Shown here: positions 7,715 to 16,897 of the stretch, one piece after another
Position numbering within the stretch: the first letter of the stretch is position 1
Layout of the letters: each line of letters starts with the position of its first letter
Source of the DNA: Actinoplanes nipponensis
GTDB lineage: Bacteria; Actinomycetota; Actinomycetes; Mycobacteriales; Micromonosporaceae
Reading direction: 5' to 3'
Length of the DNA stretch: 64,000 bases
Assembly: GCF_016862275.1 (NCBI RefSeq)
Contig: NZ_BOMQ01000008.1
Coordinates: forward strand, 124,001-188,000
Notes under the pieces: generated by a model
The model's database searches: none
What the model was told of the DNA's origin: nothing
Seen by the model: only the letters and a program-made list of their open reading frames with translations
Made by a program: the position numbers and the translations under genes

Positions 7715-8566
7715 ATGCGGCTCCATGTGGGATGCGCGATGTGGACGCTGAAGTCCTGGCAGGGCCGCTTCGTGCCGCATCCGCTGCCGGCCGGCGAGCG
7801 CCTGCGGGCCTACGCCGGCTGGTGCAACGCGGTGGAGGGCAACACCACCTTCTACGCGACGCCGGCCCGCGACACCGTGGCGACGTGGGCCCAGCAGACC
7901 GACCCGACCTTCCGGCTGGTGCTCAAGCTGCCCAAGGTCATCACGCACGAGCGCCGGCTGGCCGGCTACGAGGACCCGCTGCGGATCTTCCTGGACGCGA
8001 TCGAGCCGCTGGGCCCGCGGGCGCACGCGCTGTGGATCCAGCTGCCGGGCTCGTTCACCCCGGCCGACGTCCCGGCCCTGGAGCGCTTCCTGCGGGCGCT
8101 GCCGGCCGCCCACCGGTACGCCGTGGAGGTGCGCCACCCGGCCTTCTTCACCGACGCCCACGCGACGGCAACGCTGGAGGGCGTGCTCGCCGCCGCGGAC
8201 GCCGAGTGGGTCCCGTTCGACACCACCACGCTGTACGGCAAGCCGCCCACCAGCGACGCCGAGCGCGACGCCTGGACGAAGAAACCGCGGGTGCCGCGCC
8301 GCTCCCGGGCGCTGACGGACCGGCCGATCGTGCGTTACCTCGGCCGCGACGCCGTCGCCGAGACGATCGAGGGCTGGCAGCCCTGGGTCGCCACGACCGC
8401 GGACTGGCTGCGCGAGGGCCGCTCTCCCACGGTGTTCGTGCACACCCCCGACAACGCGGACGCGCCGATGCTGGCCCGCCGCTTCCACGACGAGGTCCGG
8501 TCGCGCGTCCCGGAGCTGGAGCCGCTGCCGGAGCCCGAGCCGGCCGGGCCGCTGACCCTGTTCTGA
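7715..8566 (+). CDS. DUF72 family protein
   Basis: 283 residues with a GGGAGG ribosome site. The start VGCAMWTLKSWQGRFVP and the segments YAGWCNAVEGNTTFYATP, FRLVLKLPKVITHERR and YAVEVRHPAFF are the conserved blocks of the DUF72 (YecE-like) TIM-barrel family, here close to the usual length. The biochemical function of this family is not settled. The next gene, a GNAT acetyltransferase, starts 13 bp downstream and is probably co-transcribed. Confidence 0.88.
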   Translation: MRLHVGCAMWTLKSWQGRFVPHPLPAGERLRAYAGWCNAVEGNTTFYATPARDTVATWAQQTDPTFRLVLKLPKVITHERRLAGYEDPLRIFLDAIEPLGPRAHALWIQLPGSFTPADVPALERFLRALPAAHRYAVEVRHPAFFTDAHATATLEGVLAAADAEWVPFDTTTLYGKPPTSDAERDAWTKKPRVPRRSRALTDRPIVRYLGRDAVAETIEGWQPWVATTADWLREGRSPTVFVHTPDNADAPMLARRFHDEVRSRVPELEPLPEPEPAGPLTLF

Positions 8567-8578
8567 TCGGAGAGTGCG

Positions 8579-9175
8579 GTGGATGTGACCGGCTTTCAGG
8601 TGCGCGCCCTCGACGCGTCGACCTGGCCCGACTTCGCGCGCCTGGTCGAGAGCCAGAACGGCGTCTGGGGCGGTTGCTGGTGCATGGCCTTCCACGAGGA
8701 GGGCGTCGGCCGGGGCCGGACAGCGGCGCAGAACAGAGCCGCCAAACAGGAGCGGGTGGACCAGGGCCGCGCGCACGCCGCACTGGTCTACGACGGCCCC
8801 GACTGCGTGGGCTGGTGCCAGTTCGGCCCCACCGCCGAGCTGCCCCGCATCAAGCACGGCCGGGCCTACCGGGCGGGACTGGGCGACCTGCCCGACTGGC
8901 GGATCACCTGTTTCTACGTCCACAAGGGGCATCGCCGCCGGGGTGTCGCCGCTGCCGCGCTGGCCGGCGCGCTGCGGGAGATCGCGCGGCTCGGCGGCGG
9001 CACGGTGGAGAGCTATCCCGAGGACGCGCAGGGCCGTACGCCGTCCTCGTCGTTCCTGCACAACGGCACGGCGGCGATGTTCGAGAGCCAGGGTTTCCGG
9101 CGCGCGCGTCAGCTGGGCAAGCATCACTGGGTGCTGAGCCGGACCGTGGCGCCGGCCGGTCAGCCGGAGACCTGA
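8579..9175 (+). CDS. GNAT family N-acetyltransferase
   Basis: 198 residues from a GTG start. The acetyl-CoA binding motif is visible as ITCFYVHKGHRRRGVAAAALAGAL, with the R-R-x-G-V-A loop, followed by SSSFLHNGTAAMFESQGFRRARQLGKHHWVL, the typical C-terminal strands. The N-terminal half has clustered cysteines and tryptophans (VWGGCWCMAFHEE, CVGWCQFG), a feature of a GNAT subgroup common in actinomycetes and possibly important for the substrate pocket. Substrate unknown. It follows the DUF72 gene closely. Confidence 0.85.
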   Translation: MDVTGFQVRALDASTWPDFARLVESQNGVWGGCWCMAFHEEGVGRGRTAAQNRAAKQERVDQGRAHAALVYDGPDCVGWCQFGPTAELPRIKHGRAYRAGLGDLPDWRITCFYVHKGHRRRGVAAAALAGALREIARLGGGTVESYPEDAQGRTPSSSFLHNGTAAMFESQGFRRARQLGKHHWVLSRTVAPAGQPET

Positions 9176-9284
9176 CCCGCGCAGCGGCCTTGCGCGCCGG
9201 CGTCGGCGCGGACCCCGGGGTCGACGACCAGCCCGCAGCCGCGTAGGCGGGCCAGGTGGTTGGACAGGTTGTACCGGTGGGTGG

Positions 9285-10535
9285 TCAGCCGGCGGCCAGG
9301 CCCGATCCGGTCCGGGCCGGCTCCGGCGCCCGCCCCGCCACCGCCGGCGCCGCCGCCAGCCCCGGCCGCCGCCGCGCCCGGTGCCACCGCCGTACGCTCA
9401 GCGCCCACCGCAGCGCCACCCGCGGCCCGGCGCTCTGCGTGGTGACGTGCAGCAGGTACCGCCACATCGGGTACTCCCCGCGCCGGTTGGCCAGCGCGTA
9501 CGAGAACTGCTTGGCCGGCAGATGCGTGTAGTCCGGCACCCGCTCGAACCACTCGCTGCTCGCCTTGGCCGCCCGTTGCAGCGGGGCGAGCGCGGTCTTG
9601 CGGCGGTGTTCGTAGCGTTCCAGCGCCACCGCCGGCTCGTCGCCGCCGGCCAGCGCGTCGGCCAGGGCCATCGCGTCCTGCATGGCCAGCTTCGTGCCCG
9701 AGCCGATCGCGAAGTGCGTGGTGTGCGCCGCGTCGCCCATCAGCACCACGTTGCCGTGGTCCCAGCGCCGGGTGGTGAGCCGGCGGTAGTTCAGCCAGCC
9801 GGTGCCGCCGGTCCCGGCGCGGTGGTCGATCAGCGGCCGGCCGTCCAGGTGCGCGGCGAAGATCTCCTGCAGCCGCGCGCACCCCCGCGCCGCGTCCAGC
9901 TCGTCCAGGCCCAGCCCGCTCCAGGTCTCCGGCGTGCACTCCACGATGAACGTGCTGGTCTCGGCGTCGAACGGGTAGGCGTGGTACCAGATCCAGCCGG
10001 CCGCGGTCTGCTCGAAGCCGAAGGTGAACGTGTCGAAGACGTGCGGCGTGCCCAGCCAGATGTACTTGTTGCGGCCCACCTCGATCTCGGCGCCGAAGTG
10101 CTCCGCGTACCGCTCGCGGATGCGGCTGCCGGCGCCGTCGCTGGCCACGACCAGGTCGGCGGCGGGGACCTCGGCCGGCTCGTCGCGGAACCTGACGTCG
10201 ACGCCCAGCTCCAGCGCCCGGGCGGCGAGGATCTCCAGCAGCTCGCGCCGGCCCAGGCTGAAGCCGTACCCGGCCAGGTGGGTCGCCGCCTTGCCGGTGG
10301 CGCGGACCTCGTAGGAGTCCCAGCGGCAGGCCGCCCGGCTGATCCGCTCGGCGCTGACCGGGTCGTAGCGGTACAGGTCGTCGAGCAGGTCGTCCCAGAA
10401 GACCACCCCCCAGCCGTACGTGACGCCGGCCGGGTTGCGTTCCAGCACGGTGATCTCGTGCGCGGGGTCGGCGAGCTTCGCCAGCACCGCGAAGTACAGG
10501 CCGGCGGGGCCGCCGCCGACGCAGGTGATGCGCAT
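9285..10535 (-). CDS. FAD-dependent monooxygenase, salicylyl-/anthraniloyl-CoA hydroxylase-like
   Basis: 416 residues. The FAD Rossmann motif is VGGGPAGLYFAVLAKL at the N-terminus, followed by VLERN; the second FAD motif is VVLMGDAAHTTHFAIGSGTKLAMQDA near residue 280. The segment YGWGVVFWDDLLDDL resembles the start of flavoprotein hydroxylases acting on aromatic CoA thioesters. The C-terminal 40 residues are Ala/Pro/Arg-rich and probably disordered. It is the last gene of the minus-strand exopolysaccharide operon: a TAGGAG site precedes its ATG, nine bases after the FemAB-like stop. Why a flavin hydroxylase is in this operon is not clear; it may decorate the polymer or simply be co-transcribed. 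Confidence 0.8.
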   Translation of the reverse strand: MRITCVGGGPAGLYFAVLAKLADPAHEITVLERNPAGVTYGWGVVFWDDLLDDLYRYDPVSAERISRAACRWDSYEVRATGKAATHLAGYGFSLGRRELLEILAARALELGVDVRFRDEPAEVPAADLVVASDGAGSRIRERYAEHFGAEIEVGRNKYIWLGTPHVFDTFTFGFEQTAAGWIWYHAYPFDAETSTFIVECTPETWSGLGLDELDAARGCARLQEIFAAHLDGRPLIDHRAGTGGTGWLNYRRLTTRRWDHGNVVLMGDAAHTTHFAIGSGTKLAMQDAMALADALAGGDEPAVALERYEHRRKTALAPLQRAAKASSEWFERVPDYTHLPAKQFSYALANRRGEYPMWRYLLHVTTQSAGPRVALRWALSVRRWHRARRRPGLAAAPAVAGRAPEPARTGSGLAAG

Positions 10536-10544
10536 GCCGAGCTC

Positions 10545-11558
10545 CTAACGGTAGGGCGGGAAGGTGGCGGACCGGTCGTCCGGGTCGGCGCCGGGCCGGC
10601 GCTCGGCCAGCAGCCGGCGGTACGCGTCCGGGTCGGCGACCACCCGCCAGGTGTGGAACGGGTGCCGGCGCGGCGAGAAGCCGGCCTTGTAGGAGAACAG
10701 CGAGTCGTCGCTGCCGCCCTTGCCGCCGCCGAGGTGGAAGACGGTGTCCCCGCGCTCCTTGCACCAGCGCCGCACCTCGTCGTACAGCAGCTCGTCGGCG
10801 TACCGCTTGGGCGCGCGCCGGGTGGAGGAGACGTAGCCGGTGGCGATGCCGTCGTGTTCGAAGAACGTGTTGCCGCCGACCACCTCGTCGCCCTCCAGCG
10901 CGACGGCCAGGTGCATGCGGTCGCCGACCGCGTCGTGCAGGGCGGCGAGGTGCTCGCGGGTGAAGAAGTAGTACGGGGACGCGCCGACCCGGCGCATGTT
11001 GTCGTGGTAGACGCCCACCCACTCGCCGAGGCGGTCCCAGTCGTCGAAGACGACCCGGGTGCCGGCGCGGCGGGCGCGGTTGATGTGGTTGCGGTGGTCG
11101 CTGCGGGTCTGGCGCCACATCTCGTCGAGGCTCAGGGTCAGGTCCATCGCGACGGTCTCGCCGTGGCGGACCAGGACGCCGAAGCGCGCCAGCGTGTCCA
11201 GCGGCGCCGCCAGCAGGGGGTGCATCCGCACGAACGCCGTCACGATGCCCCCGGCGCGCAGCGTCTCGAGCAGCGCGGCGCAGGCCCGCGCCCAGAAGGC
11301 GGTGTCGCCGCTGGCGATCGGCGCGGGATAGCCGTACGGCGAGAGGGCGTCGCGCAGCCGCGAGCCGGGCACGTCGCGCAGGATCAACGGCAGCAGCAGC
11401 CGCCGGCCGTCCTCGGCGTAGTGGAACGCGGCCGGCGTGCCACCGGCCAGCCGCGCGTCTAGCTCGACGTAGGCCGGCTCGTGGTACATGTCGTGGGGGA
11501 TCTCCTCCAGCGCCTCTTTCCACTCGCGGGCCGTGGGTTCCAGCAGCGAAGCCTGCAC
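10545..11558 (-). CDS. FemAB-like GNAT acyltransferase (exopolysaccharide cluster copy 1)
   Basis: 337 residues from a GTG with a GGAGG site. The C-terminal half carries the tandem-GNAT signature of FemAB/BioF2-like proteins: SDHRNHINRARRAGTRVVF, YYFFTREHLAAL, VVGGNTFFEHDG and the conserved end block VFHLGGGKGGSDDSLFSYKAGFSP. FemAB relatives transfer amino acids or acyl groups to cell-wall or polysaccharide amines. In exopolysaccharide loci they probably decorate amino sugars, which fits the aminotransferase encoded upstream in the same operon (inference). A second protein of the same length and fold is encoded at the other end of the cluster (20270-21283). Confidence 0.8.
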   Translation of the reverse strand: MQASLLEPTAREWKEALEEIPHDMYHEPAYVELDARLAGGTPAAFHYAEDGRRLLLPLILRDVPGSRLRDALSPYGYPAPIASGDTAFWARACAALLETLRAGGIVTAFVRMHPLLAAPLDTLARFGVLVRHGETVAMDLTLSLDEMWRQTRSDHRNHINRARRAGTRVVFDDWDRLGEWVGVYHDNMRRVGASPYYFFTREHLAALHDAVGDRMHLAVALEGDEVVGGNTFFEHDGIATGYVSSTRRAPKRYADELLYDEVRRWCKERGDTVFHLGGGKGGSDDSLFSYKAGFSPRRHPFHTWRVVADPDAYRRLLAERRPGADPDDRSATFPPYR

Positions 11559-11570
11559 GGTGTTGCCTCC

Positions 11571-12731
11571 TTACGACCGCAGGATCCGGGCGTTGAGCGC
11601 CATGTTGGCGGCGAACTGATCGTTGACGACCTGGTGCTGCTCCAGCCGTTGCTGCACGGCCGCGTCGTAGCGGCCCAGCTTGACGAACCCGTCGGAGAAC
11701 CAGCCGTTGTCGGCGCCGGTGCCGTCCACGTAGGCGCGGTAGGTCGTGCCGCCGGGCCAGATCACCCGGGTCAGCAGCGCCCCGAACGCGGCCATGTCGG
11801 CGACCGTCCACGGCCGGCCGCAGTCGCGGGCCTCCACGACGTAGGCCAGCACGCCGTTGCCGTGGCTCACGTCCTGCCCGGGCCGCCGGGCCGAGCCCCA
11901 GACGTCGCTCCAGAAGTACGCGGTGGGTTCGGCGGGGTGCCGGCGCAGCTGCCCGCGCAGGCTCGCGCCGCTGCCCGGCAGGTGCAGGTCGATGTTGCCG
12001 GCCACCTCGACGTAGCGCCGGCGGCGGGCCGGGTCGGCGGTGACCCGCGACAGGTTGAGGGCGATCAGCGCCCAGTGCGCCGCCATGTGGGTGCGCTCGC
12101 GGTAGATCGCCTCGCGGGGGCCGCGGCTGTACCACTTGTCGAAGACGTGGGTCTCGGCGAAGGCCAGCAGCCGGTCGTGGCGGGCGCGGTAGGCCGGGTC
12201 GCCGTGCACGGCCGGGTCGTCGCGCATGGCCAGCAGCAGCGCGGTGCCGTACCGCCAGAAGTAGCTCTCGTAGAGCGGGACCTCGTCGCCGCCCTGCCCG
12301 GAGGCGCTCGACGCCCAGCCGCGGTAGCGGTCGCGGAAGCCGCTGCCGGGCAGCGAGGACGAGGGGCGGGCCGCGGCGGCCACGTTCTCCACGAACTCCA
12401 GGGCCCGGTCGAGGTAGCGGTGCTCGCCGGTGGCGCGGAACATCGCGACGCACGCGTCGACCGAGTAGGACAGGTCGTAGTGGTCCCAGCTGTCGGCCGA
12501 CCGGCTCATCGGCAGGCTGTTCTCGTACTGGTAGTCCCAGCTCTGCTGGAACACCGACGCCCAGTGGGCGACCGGCGCGAGCTCGACCGCGCGGGCCGGC
12601 GGCGCCGGCGGCAGCGGCAGCGGTTCCATGATGGCCGGTACGTCGGCGCGTGGCGGCGCGCTCGCGGCGGTCAGCGAGGCCGCGGCGAGCAGCAGCACCG
12701 CCCGCCGGCCGATCCGGGCCCGGTCGCTCAT
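11571..12731 (-). CDS. Secreted protein, possibly an (alpha/alpha) toroid carbohydrate-active enzyme
   Basis: 386 residues. The N-terminus (RARIGRRAVLLLAAASLTAASAPPRA) is a signal peptide with an Arg-Arg pair. The mature part is helical and rich in aromatic residues, with repeats such as YDLSYSVDACVAMFRATGEHRYLDRALEFVENV and WALIALNLSRVTADPARRRRYVEVAGNI. Such helix-pair repeats are seen in alpha/alpha-toroid lyases, epimerases and hydrolases acting on uronic or amino-sugar polymers. No catalytic motif is certain. Its place in the exopolysaccharide operon and the ATGA overlap with the ligase gene argue for trimming or modifying the secreted polymer. The family assignment is tentative. Confidence 0.6.
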   Translation of the reverse strand: MSDRARIGRRAVLLLAAASLTAASAPPRADVPAIMEPLPLPPAPPARAVELAPVAHWASVFQQSWDYQYENSLPMSRSADSWDHYDLSYSVDACVAMFRATGEHRYLDRALEFVENVAAAARPSSSLPGSGFRDRYRGWASSASGQGGDEVPLYESYFWRYGTALLLAMRDDPAVHGDPAYRARHDRLLAFAETHVFDKWYSRGPREAIYRERTHMAAHWALIALNLSRVTADPARRRRYVEVAGNIDLHLPGSGASLRGQLRRHPAEPTAYFWSDVWGSARRPGQDVSHGNGVLAYVVEARDCGRPWTVADMAAFGALLTRVIWPGGTTYRAYVDGTGADNGWFSDGFVKLGRYDAAVQQRLEQHQVVNDQFAANMALNARILRS

Positions 12732-13957
12732 GAGGGCACCGGCTCCCGCCGGCCGGCCGGTGCCGCCGCCTCGGCCTTGCCGGCCGGGACCACCGCGGCG
12801 GCCGCGGCCAGGGCGGCGAACATCCAGGCGAGCCGGGCGTCGTAGTAGTCGCCGGAGAACAGGCTGCTCAGCGCCACGAAGACGGCCGCGGCCACGGCGA
12901 GCCCGGTCAGCTGCGGGCGCTCGCCGCCGCCGCGCACGGTCCGGGCCCACAGCACCACCGCGGTGCCCAGCAGCCCGATGCCGATCAGGCCGCCCTCGGC
13001 GGCCACGCCGAGCACGTAGTTGTGCGGGTACTCGACGCCCTGGTTGACGCCGATGAGGCCGTAGAAGCCGTCCAGGCCCGCGCCGGCCAGCGGGTGCTCG
13101 ACGGCCAGCCGCCAGGCGGCGGCCCAGATGTCGGTGCGGTCCGACAGGTAGTGCTGCTGCACGGTCTGCTCGACGAACCGCTCCTGGAACAGGTCGGTGA
13201 ACGCGGGCGGGGCGAACGCCCAGACGGCGGCCGTGGCCAGCACCAGCCCGGCCCCGGCGGCGACGACCGGCCCGGCGCGCAGCCGGCCGCGGATCTTGAG
13301 CAGCGCGGCGGCGCCGACCGCGACCCCGGCAAGTAGGCCGGCCCGCGAGCCGGACAGCACCGCGGCCAGCAGGAACAGCGGGGTGACCAGCAGCGGCAGC
13401 ACCCGGCGGGTGCTCAGGAACAGGGCCACCGCGCTGATCACGCCGAGGATCTCGATGCGCACGAAGACGTTCGGCCCGCCGCCGAACGCGGAGTAGCGGC
13501 CCTGCTCACCCGGGCCGTTGATGAACAGCGCGGCCAGCGCGAAGACCACCGCGGCCACGAAGAACAGCAGGAAGGTGAGGCGGATGACCGCGGCCGGATC
13601 GCCGATCGCGTACGCGTAGGAGGCCAGCGTCAGCACGCCCAGCAGCACCAGGTCCAGCGTCTGCGGGCCGACCCGGGCGGCCTGCGGCGCCCACAGCCCC
13701 GAGGCGATCTGGAACAGGAAGAACAGCACGGTGGCCACCAGCCAGCCCTCGCGGCGGCGCGCGCCCGGCGTGCCCGGCCGGCGGGCGAGGTCGACGGCCA
13801 GCGCGACCAGGGCGATGAGCAGGCCGATCACCCGCAGGTCGACCCAGGCCAGGTCCAGGAAGCCGGCCCGGTCCAGGGTGAACCGCCCGCCGATGGCCAC
13901 CAGCACCAGGACCAGCCCGGGGGCCAGGAAGACGCGGGGGCCACGCAGCCAGGTCAT
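12728..13957 (-). CDS. O-antigen ligase/polymerase-like membrane protein
   Basis: 409 residues with about eleven to twelve hydrophobic segments. A large extracytoplasmic loop contains the Wzy_C/O-antigen-ligase signature: SDRTDIWAAAWRLAVEHPLAGAGLDGFYGLIG followed by YPHNYVLGVAAEGGLIGIGLLG. The H-N in PHNY is the conserved pair of this family. The protein probably polymerises or ligates lipid-linked repeat units outside the membrane. It overlaps by ATGA with genes on both sides (12728-12731 and 13954-13957), so it is firmly part of the operon. Confidence 0.85.
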   Translation of the reverse strand: MTWLRGPRVFLAPGLVLVLVAIGGRFTLDRAGFLDLAWVDLRVIGLLIALVALAVDLARRPGTPGARRREGWLVATVLFFLFQIASGLWAPQAARVGPQTLDLVLLGVLTLASYAYAIGDPAAVIRLTFLLFFVAAVVFALAALFINGPGEQGRYSAFGGGPNVFVRIEILGVISAVALFLSTRRVLPLLVTPLFLLAAVLSGSRAGLLAGVAVGAAALLKIRGRLRAGPVVAAGAGLVLATAAVWAFAPPAFTDLFQERFVEQTVQQHYLSDRTDIWAAAWRLAVEHPLAGAGLDGFYGLIGVNQGVEYPHNYVLGVAAEGGLIGIGLLGTAVVLWARTVRGGGERPQLTGLAVAAAVFVALSSLFSGDYYDARLAWMFAALAAAAAVVPAGKAEAAAPAGRREPVPS

Positions 13958-15258
13958 GGCGCCTCCCGCGGGCGCCGGTCCCGGGTGACCCGGCTGGTGA
14001 CGACCGCGAAGAGCAGGCAGGCGCCGTAGCCGATCAGCGAGCCGTACGCGGCGCCGCGGATGCCCAGGGGCGGGATCAGCAGCAGGTACGCCGCGAAGCT
14101 GACCGCGAAGCCGGTGATCTCGGCCGCGGACACCAGCGCGCTGTACCCGCGGGCGATGAGCAGGCCCAGGCTGATCCGGGAGACGGCGTACAGGCCGGCG
14201 GCGGCGACCAGCGGCAGCACCACGGCCCGGGCCGGGGCGTACTGGGCGCCGAAGACCGGCACGATCAGCAGGTACAGCGCGCCGGCCGCGAGCGGGCCCA
14301 CCACCAGGCAGTAGCCGGCGGCCGCGGCCACGATCGGGCGGGTGCGCAGGGCGCCCTCGCGGTCGGCGGCCCGCCACCGGCCCAGGCGCGAGTCCGCGTA
14401 CGCGCGCAGCGGCCAGGCCAGCAGCTCGGTCATCGTGGCGACGCTGGCGTACAGGCCCAGCGCGGAGGTCGACGCCAGCACCGGCAGGGCCAGCCGGTCG
14501 GCCCGCAGCATCGCCATGTTGGACAGCGCGGCCGGGAACAGCGCGAGGCCCTCGCGGCGTACCGTGCCGTTGCGGGCCAGCGGCGCGGCGGGCGGGGCCG
14601 GCAGCCGCAGCCACCGCACCAGGTACGCCAGCGTCGGCGCCACCCCGGCCAGCAGGTAGGCCAGGATCCAGACCTCCGGGCGGGCGTCGCCGGCCACGAA
14701 CAGCGTGACGAGCAGGGCCAGCAGCAGCAGGGACTCGATGACGCGGGCGTACAGGAAGTCGCGGACCCGGCCGACGCAGATCGCCACGGCCCGGGTGGCC
14801 AGGCTGGTGGCCTCGGCCAGCGCGAAGGCGGCGATCAGCGCGATGACGGCCGGTCCCGGGTTCCACCGTTGCGGCGCCAGCGCGGCGAAGGCGGCCGCGG
14901 CGCTCAGGGCCAGCCCGGCGGGCACGACGAGCAGCCGGGCGTAGGCCCGGACCGCCGCCGCGGGGGTGACGTCGTGGTAGCTGGCCACGAAGCTGCGTTC
15001 GGTGCCCAGCAGCAGCACCTGGGTGGCCAGGTACACCACCTGCAGGATGAGCGCGACCTCGCCGCGGCCGGACGGGCTCAGCGCGCGGACCATCAGCACG
15101 TTGGCGGCCAGCGCCACGCCGCCGGTCAGCAGCTGCGAGGCGACCAGGCCGGCGTACGGCTCGCGCAGCTGGGCGACCAGCCAGGCCGCCGGGCCGCCGC
15201 GGCGGGCCGGAGCGAGCCCCGCCCGCGGCGCGGCGCGCTCGGCCTGCAGCTCACTCAC
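13954..15258 (-). CDS. Wzx-type polysaccharide flippase (MOP superfamily)
   Basis: 434 residues from a GTG start with about twelve to fourteen hydrophobic segments. The pattern AANVLMVRALSPSGRGEVALILQVVYLATQVLLLGTERSFV is the typical start of polysaccharide biosynthesis (Wzx/RfbX-like) proteins. It should flip undecaprenyl-linked sugar units across the membrane. Its start overlaps the end of the Wzz/kinase-like gene by eight bases, and its stop overlaps the ligase start by four, giving one translational block for export, chain-length control and polymerisation. Confidence 0.85.
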   Translation of the reverse strand: MSELQAERAAPRAGLAPARRGGPAAWLVAQLREPYAGLVASQLLTGGVALAANVLMVRALSPSGRGEVALILQVVYLATQVLLLGTERSFVASYHDVTPAAAVRAYARLLVVPAGLALSAAAAFAALAPQRWNPGPAVIALIAAFALAEATSLATRAVAICVGRVRDFLYARVIESLLLLALLVTLFVAGDARPEVWILAYLLAGVAPTLAYLVRWLRLPAPPAAPLARNGTVRREGLALFPAALSNMAMLRADRLALPVLASTSALGLYASVATMTELLAWPLRAYADSRLGRWRAADREGALRTRPIVAAAAGYCLVVGPLAAGALYLLIVPVFGAQYAPARAVVLPLVAAAGLYAVSRISLGLLIARGYSALVSAAEITGFAVSFAAYLLLIPPLGIRGAAYGSLIGYGACLLFAVVTSRVTRDRRPREAP

Positions 15259-16897
15259 CGGGCCGCGGCTTCTCGTCCGGTACGCGCTGCGCCGGCAGGT
15301 GCGGCGGCTCCCCGGCGGCCTCGTCGGCGGGCTGGGCGACCACCACCCGGGCCTGCCCGCGGGCGGCCACCGTCCCGTCCTCGTCGCGCGGGAGCAGCTC
15401 GGCCTCCTCGGGCGAGCCGACGGTGGCCTGGACCACCGGGGCGCGGCCGCGGGCGGTGCCGGGGTGCGGGCGGGCGACCACGGTCTGCTCGCCGGCCGGC
15501 CCGCCGCTGCCCTGCTCCGGTTCGCCGAACAGCTGGGTGACCAGCTCGGGGTCGGAGGCGGCGGGCACCACGGCCCCGCGGTGCCAGGCGGCGCTGGTCG
15601 GCAGCTTGCGGGGCAGCGCGTTGAGCACCGCGCCGGCCAGCTTGGCGCCGACGCGTTCCAGCAGGTCCATCGAGCGCTGCACGTCGACGGTGCGGGTGCG
15701 GTGCGCGCGCACGACGAGCAGCGCGCTGTCGGTCACCTTGCCCAGCACGGCGGCGTCCGCCACGCCGTGCAGCGGCGGCGCGTCCACGATCACCACGTCG
15801 AAGCGTTCGGTCAGGCTGCGCAGGGTGGCGCTCAGCCGGGGCGAGGCCAGCAGCTCGCCGGGATCACCGGGCTGCCCGCCGCAGGGCAGCACGGTCAGCC
15901 GGCCGTCGAGCGAGTCCTGCAGCACGTCGGGCACGCCGGCCACGCCGGACAGCACCTCGGTCAGCCCGCGGCTGGTGTCCAGGGCCAGGTACCGGCCTAT
16001 TCCGGGGCTGCGCAGGTTGGCGTCGACGAGCACCACCGTGGCGCCGGTCTCGGCCAGGGCGATGGCCAGCCCGCAGGCGACGGCGGTGGTGCCCTCCTGC
16101 GCCTGCGCGCCGGTGAGCAGCAGCGACGAGCCGCGCCCGGGGTCGCCGTCGGCGGATTCGCCGCGCGTGCGGGCGAGGTCGGGCAGCAGGCTGCGCACCC
16201 GCCGGAAGGCCTCGGCCAGCGCCTCGTCCGGGTGGCCGTGACGCCCGCCGCGCCCGCCCAGCGAGATGACCCCGACCGCGTCCAGCCCGAGCCGGCGCAG
16301 GTCGTCCTCCTCGGCGACGGTCCGGCGGGTGGCCTGGCGGACGGCGACGGCGCCGGCGCCGATCAGCAGCCCCAGCACCGCCGAGAAGCCGACGTTGCGG
16401 ACCAGGTTGCCGGGCACCTCGGTGGTGACCGCGTTCTGCGCGACGGAGACCGACGGGGTGGGCCCGTCGGTGGGTGCGGTGCTCGGGGGGTCGAGCTGCT
16501 TGGCCAGGCTGACCAGCGACGCGGTGGCGGCCACGACGATGTCCCGGCTGCGCCCGGCGGACGCGTCGGTGGCCGAGACCACCAGCAGGTCGGTGCCCTC
16601 CTGCACCTGGGCCGACAGGCTGGCCTGCACCTGGGCCGTGCTCAGCGGCAGCCGCAGCCGGGCCAGGACGCTCTCGGCGACGCGCGGTCCGGTCAGCAGC
16701 GCGATGTAGGAGTTGAGCCGGCTCGCCTTGGCGTCCGGGTCGCCGGCGCCGGTGGTCACGAACAGCACCATCGAGGAGCGGTACGCCGGCGGCGCGGTCA
16801 GGCTCAGCCCGGCGGCGATCCCGGCGGCCAGCAGCACCGGCACCACCAGCCACCACCATCGGCGCCGGCAGGCCCGGGCGTACTCACGCAGTTCCAC
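15251..16897 (-). CDS. Wzz/BY-kinase-like polysaccharide co-polymerase with degenerate P-loop
   Basis: 548 residues from a GTG start. A Wzz domain (residues 1-190) is framed by two membrane helices (near 14-34 and 168-187). The cytoplasmic part resembles bacterial tyrosine kinases: Walker A-like LTGAQAQEGTTAV (262-274), Walker A' VVLVDANLRSPG (288-299) and Walker B DVVIVDAPPLHG. The usual lysine of the P-loop (GEGKST in relatives) is missing; the matching place reads QEGTT. The C-terminal 120 residues are Pro/Glu-rich and contain no tyrosine, so the usual autophosphorylation cluster is absent. It probably controls chain length, but kinase activity is doubtful. It overlaps the glycosyltransferase by 14 bp. 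Confidence 0.85.
   Translation of the reverse strand: MELREYARACRRRWWWLVVPVLLAAGIAAGLSLTAPPAYRSSMVLFVTTGAGDPDAKASRLNSYIALLTGPRVAESVLARLRLPLSTAQVQASLSAQVQEGTDLLVVSATDASAGRSRDIVVAATASLVSLAKQLDPPSTAPTDGPTPSVSVAQNAVTTEVPGNLVRNVGFSAVLGLLIGAGAVAVRQATRRTVAEEDDLRRLGLDAVGVISLGGRGGRHGHPDEALAEAFRRVRSLLPDLARTRGESADGDPGRGSSLLLTGAQAQEGTTAVACGLAIALAETGATVVLVDANLRSPGIGRYLALDTSRGLTEVLSGVAGVPDVLQDSLDGRLTVLPCGGQPGDPGELLASPRLSATLRSLTERFDVVIVDAPPLHGVADAAVLGKVTDSALLVVRAHRTRTVDVQRSMDLLERVGAKLAGAVLNALPRKLPTSAAWHRGAVVPAASDPELVTQLFGEPEQGSGGPAGEQTVVARPHPGTARGRAPVVQATVGSPEEAELLPRDEDGTVAARGQARVVVAQPADEAAGEPPHLPAQRVPDEKPRPGE

Noticed and set aside
9160..12453. Very long minus-strand frame of about 1,100 codons
   Set aside because: It runs across three real genes in another frame and has the low-complexity Arg/Pro/Ala composition of a shadow.
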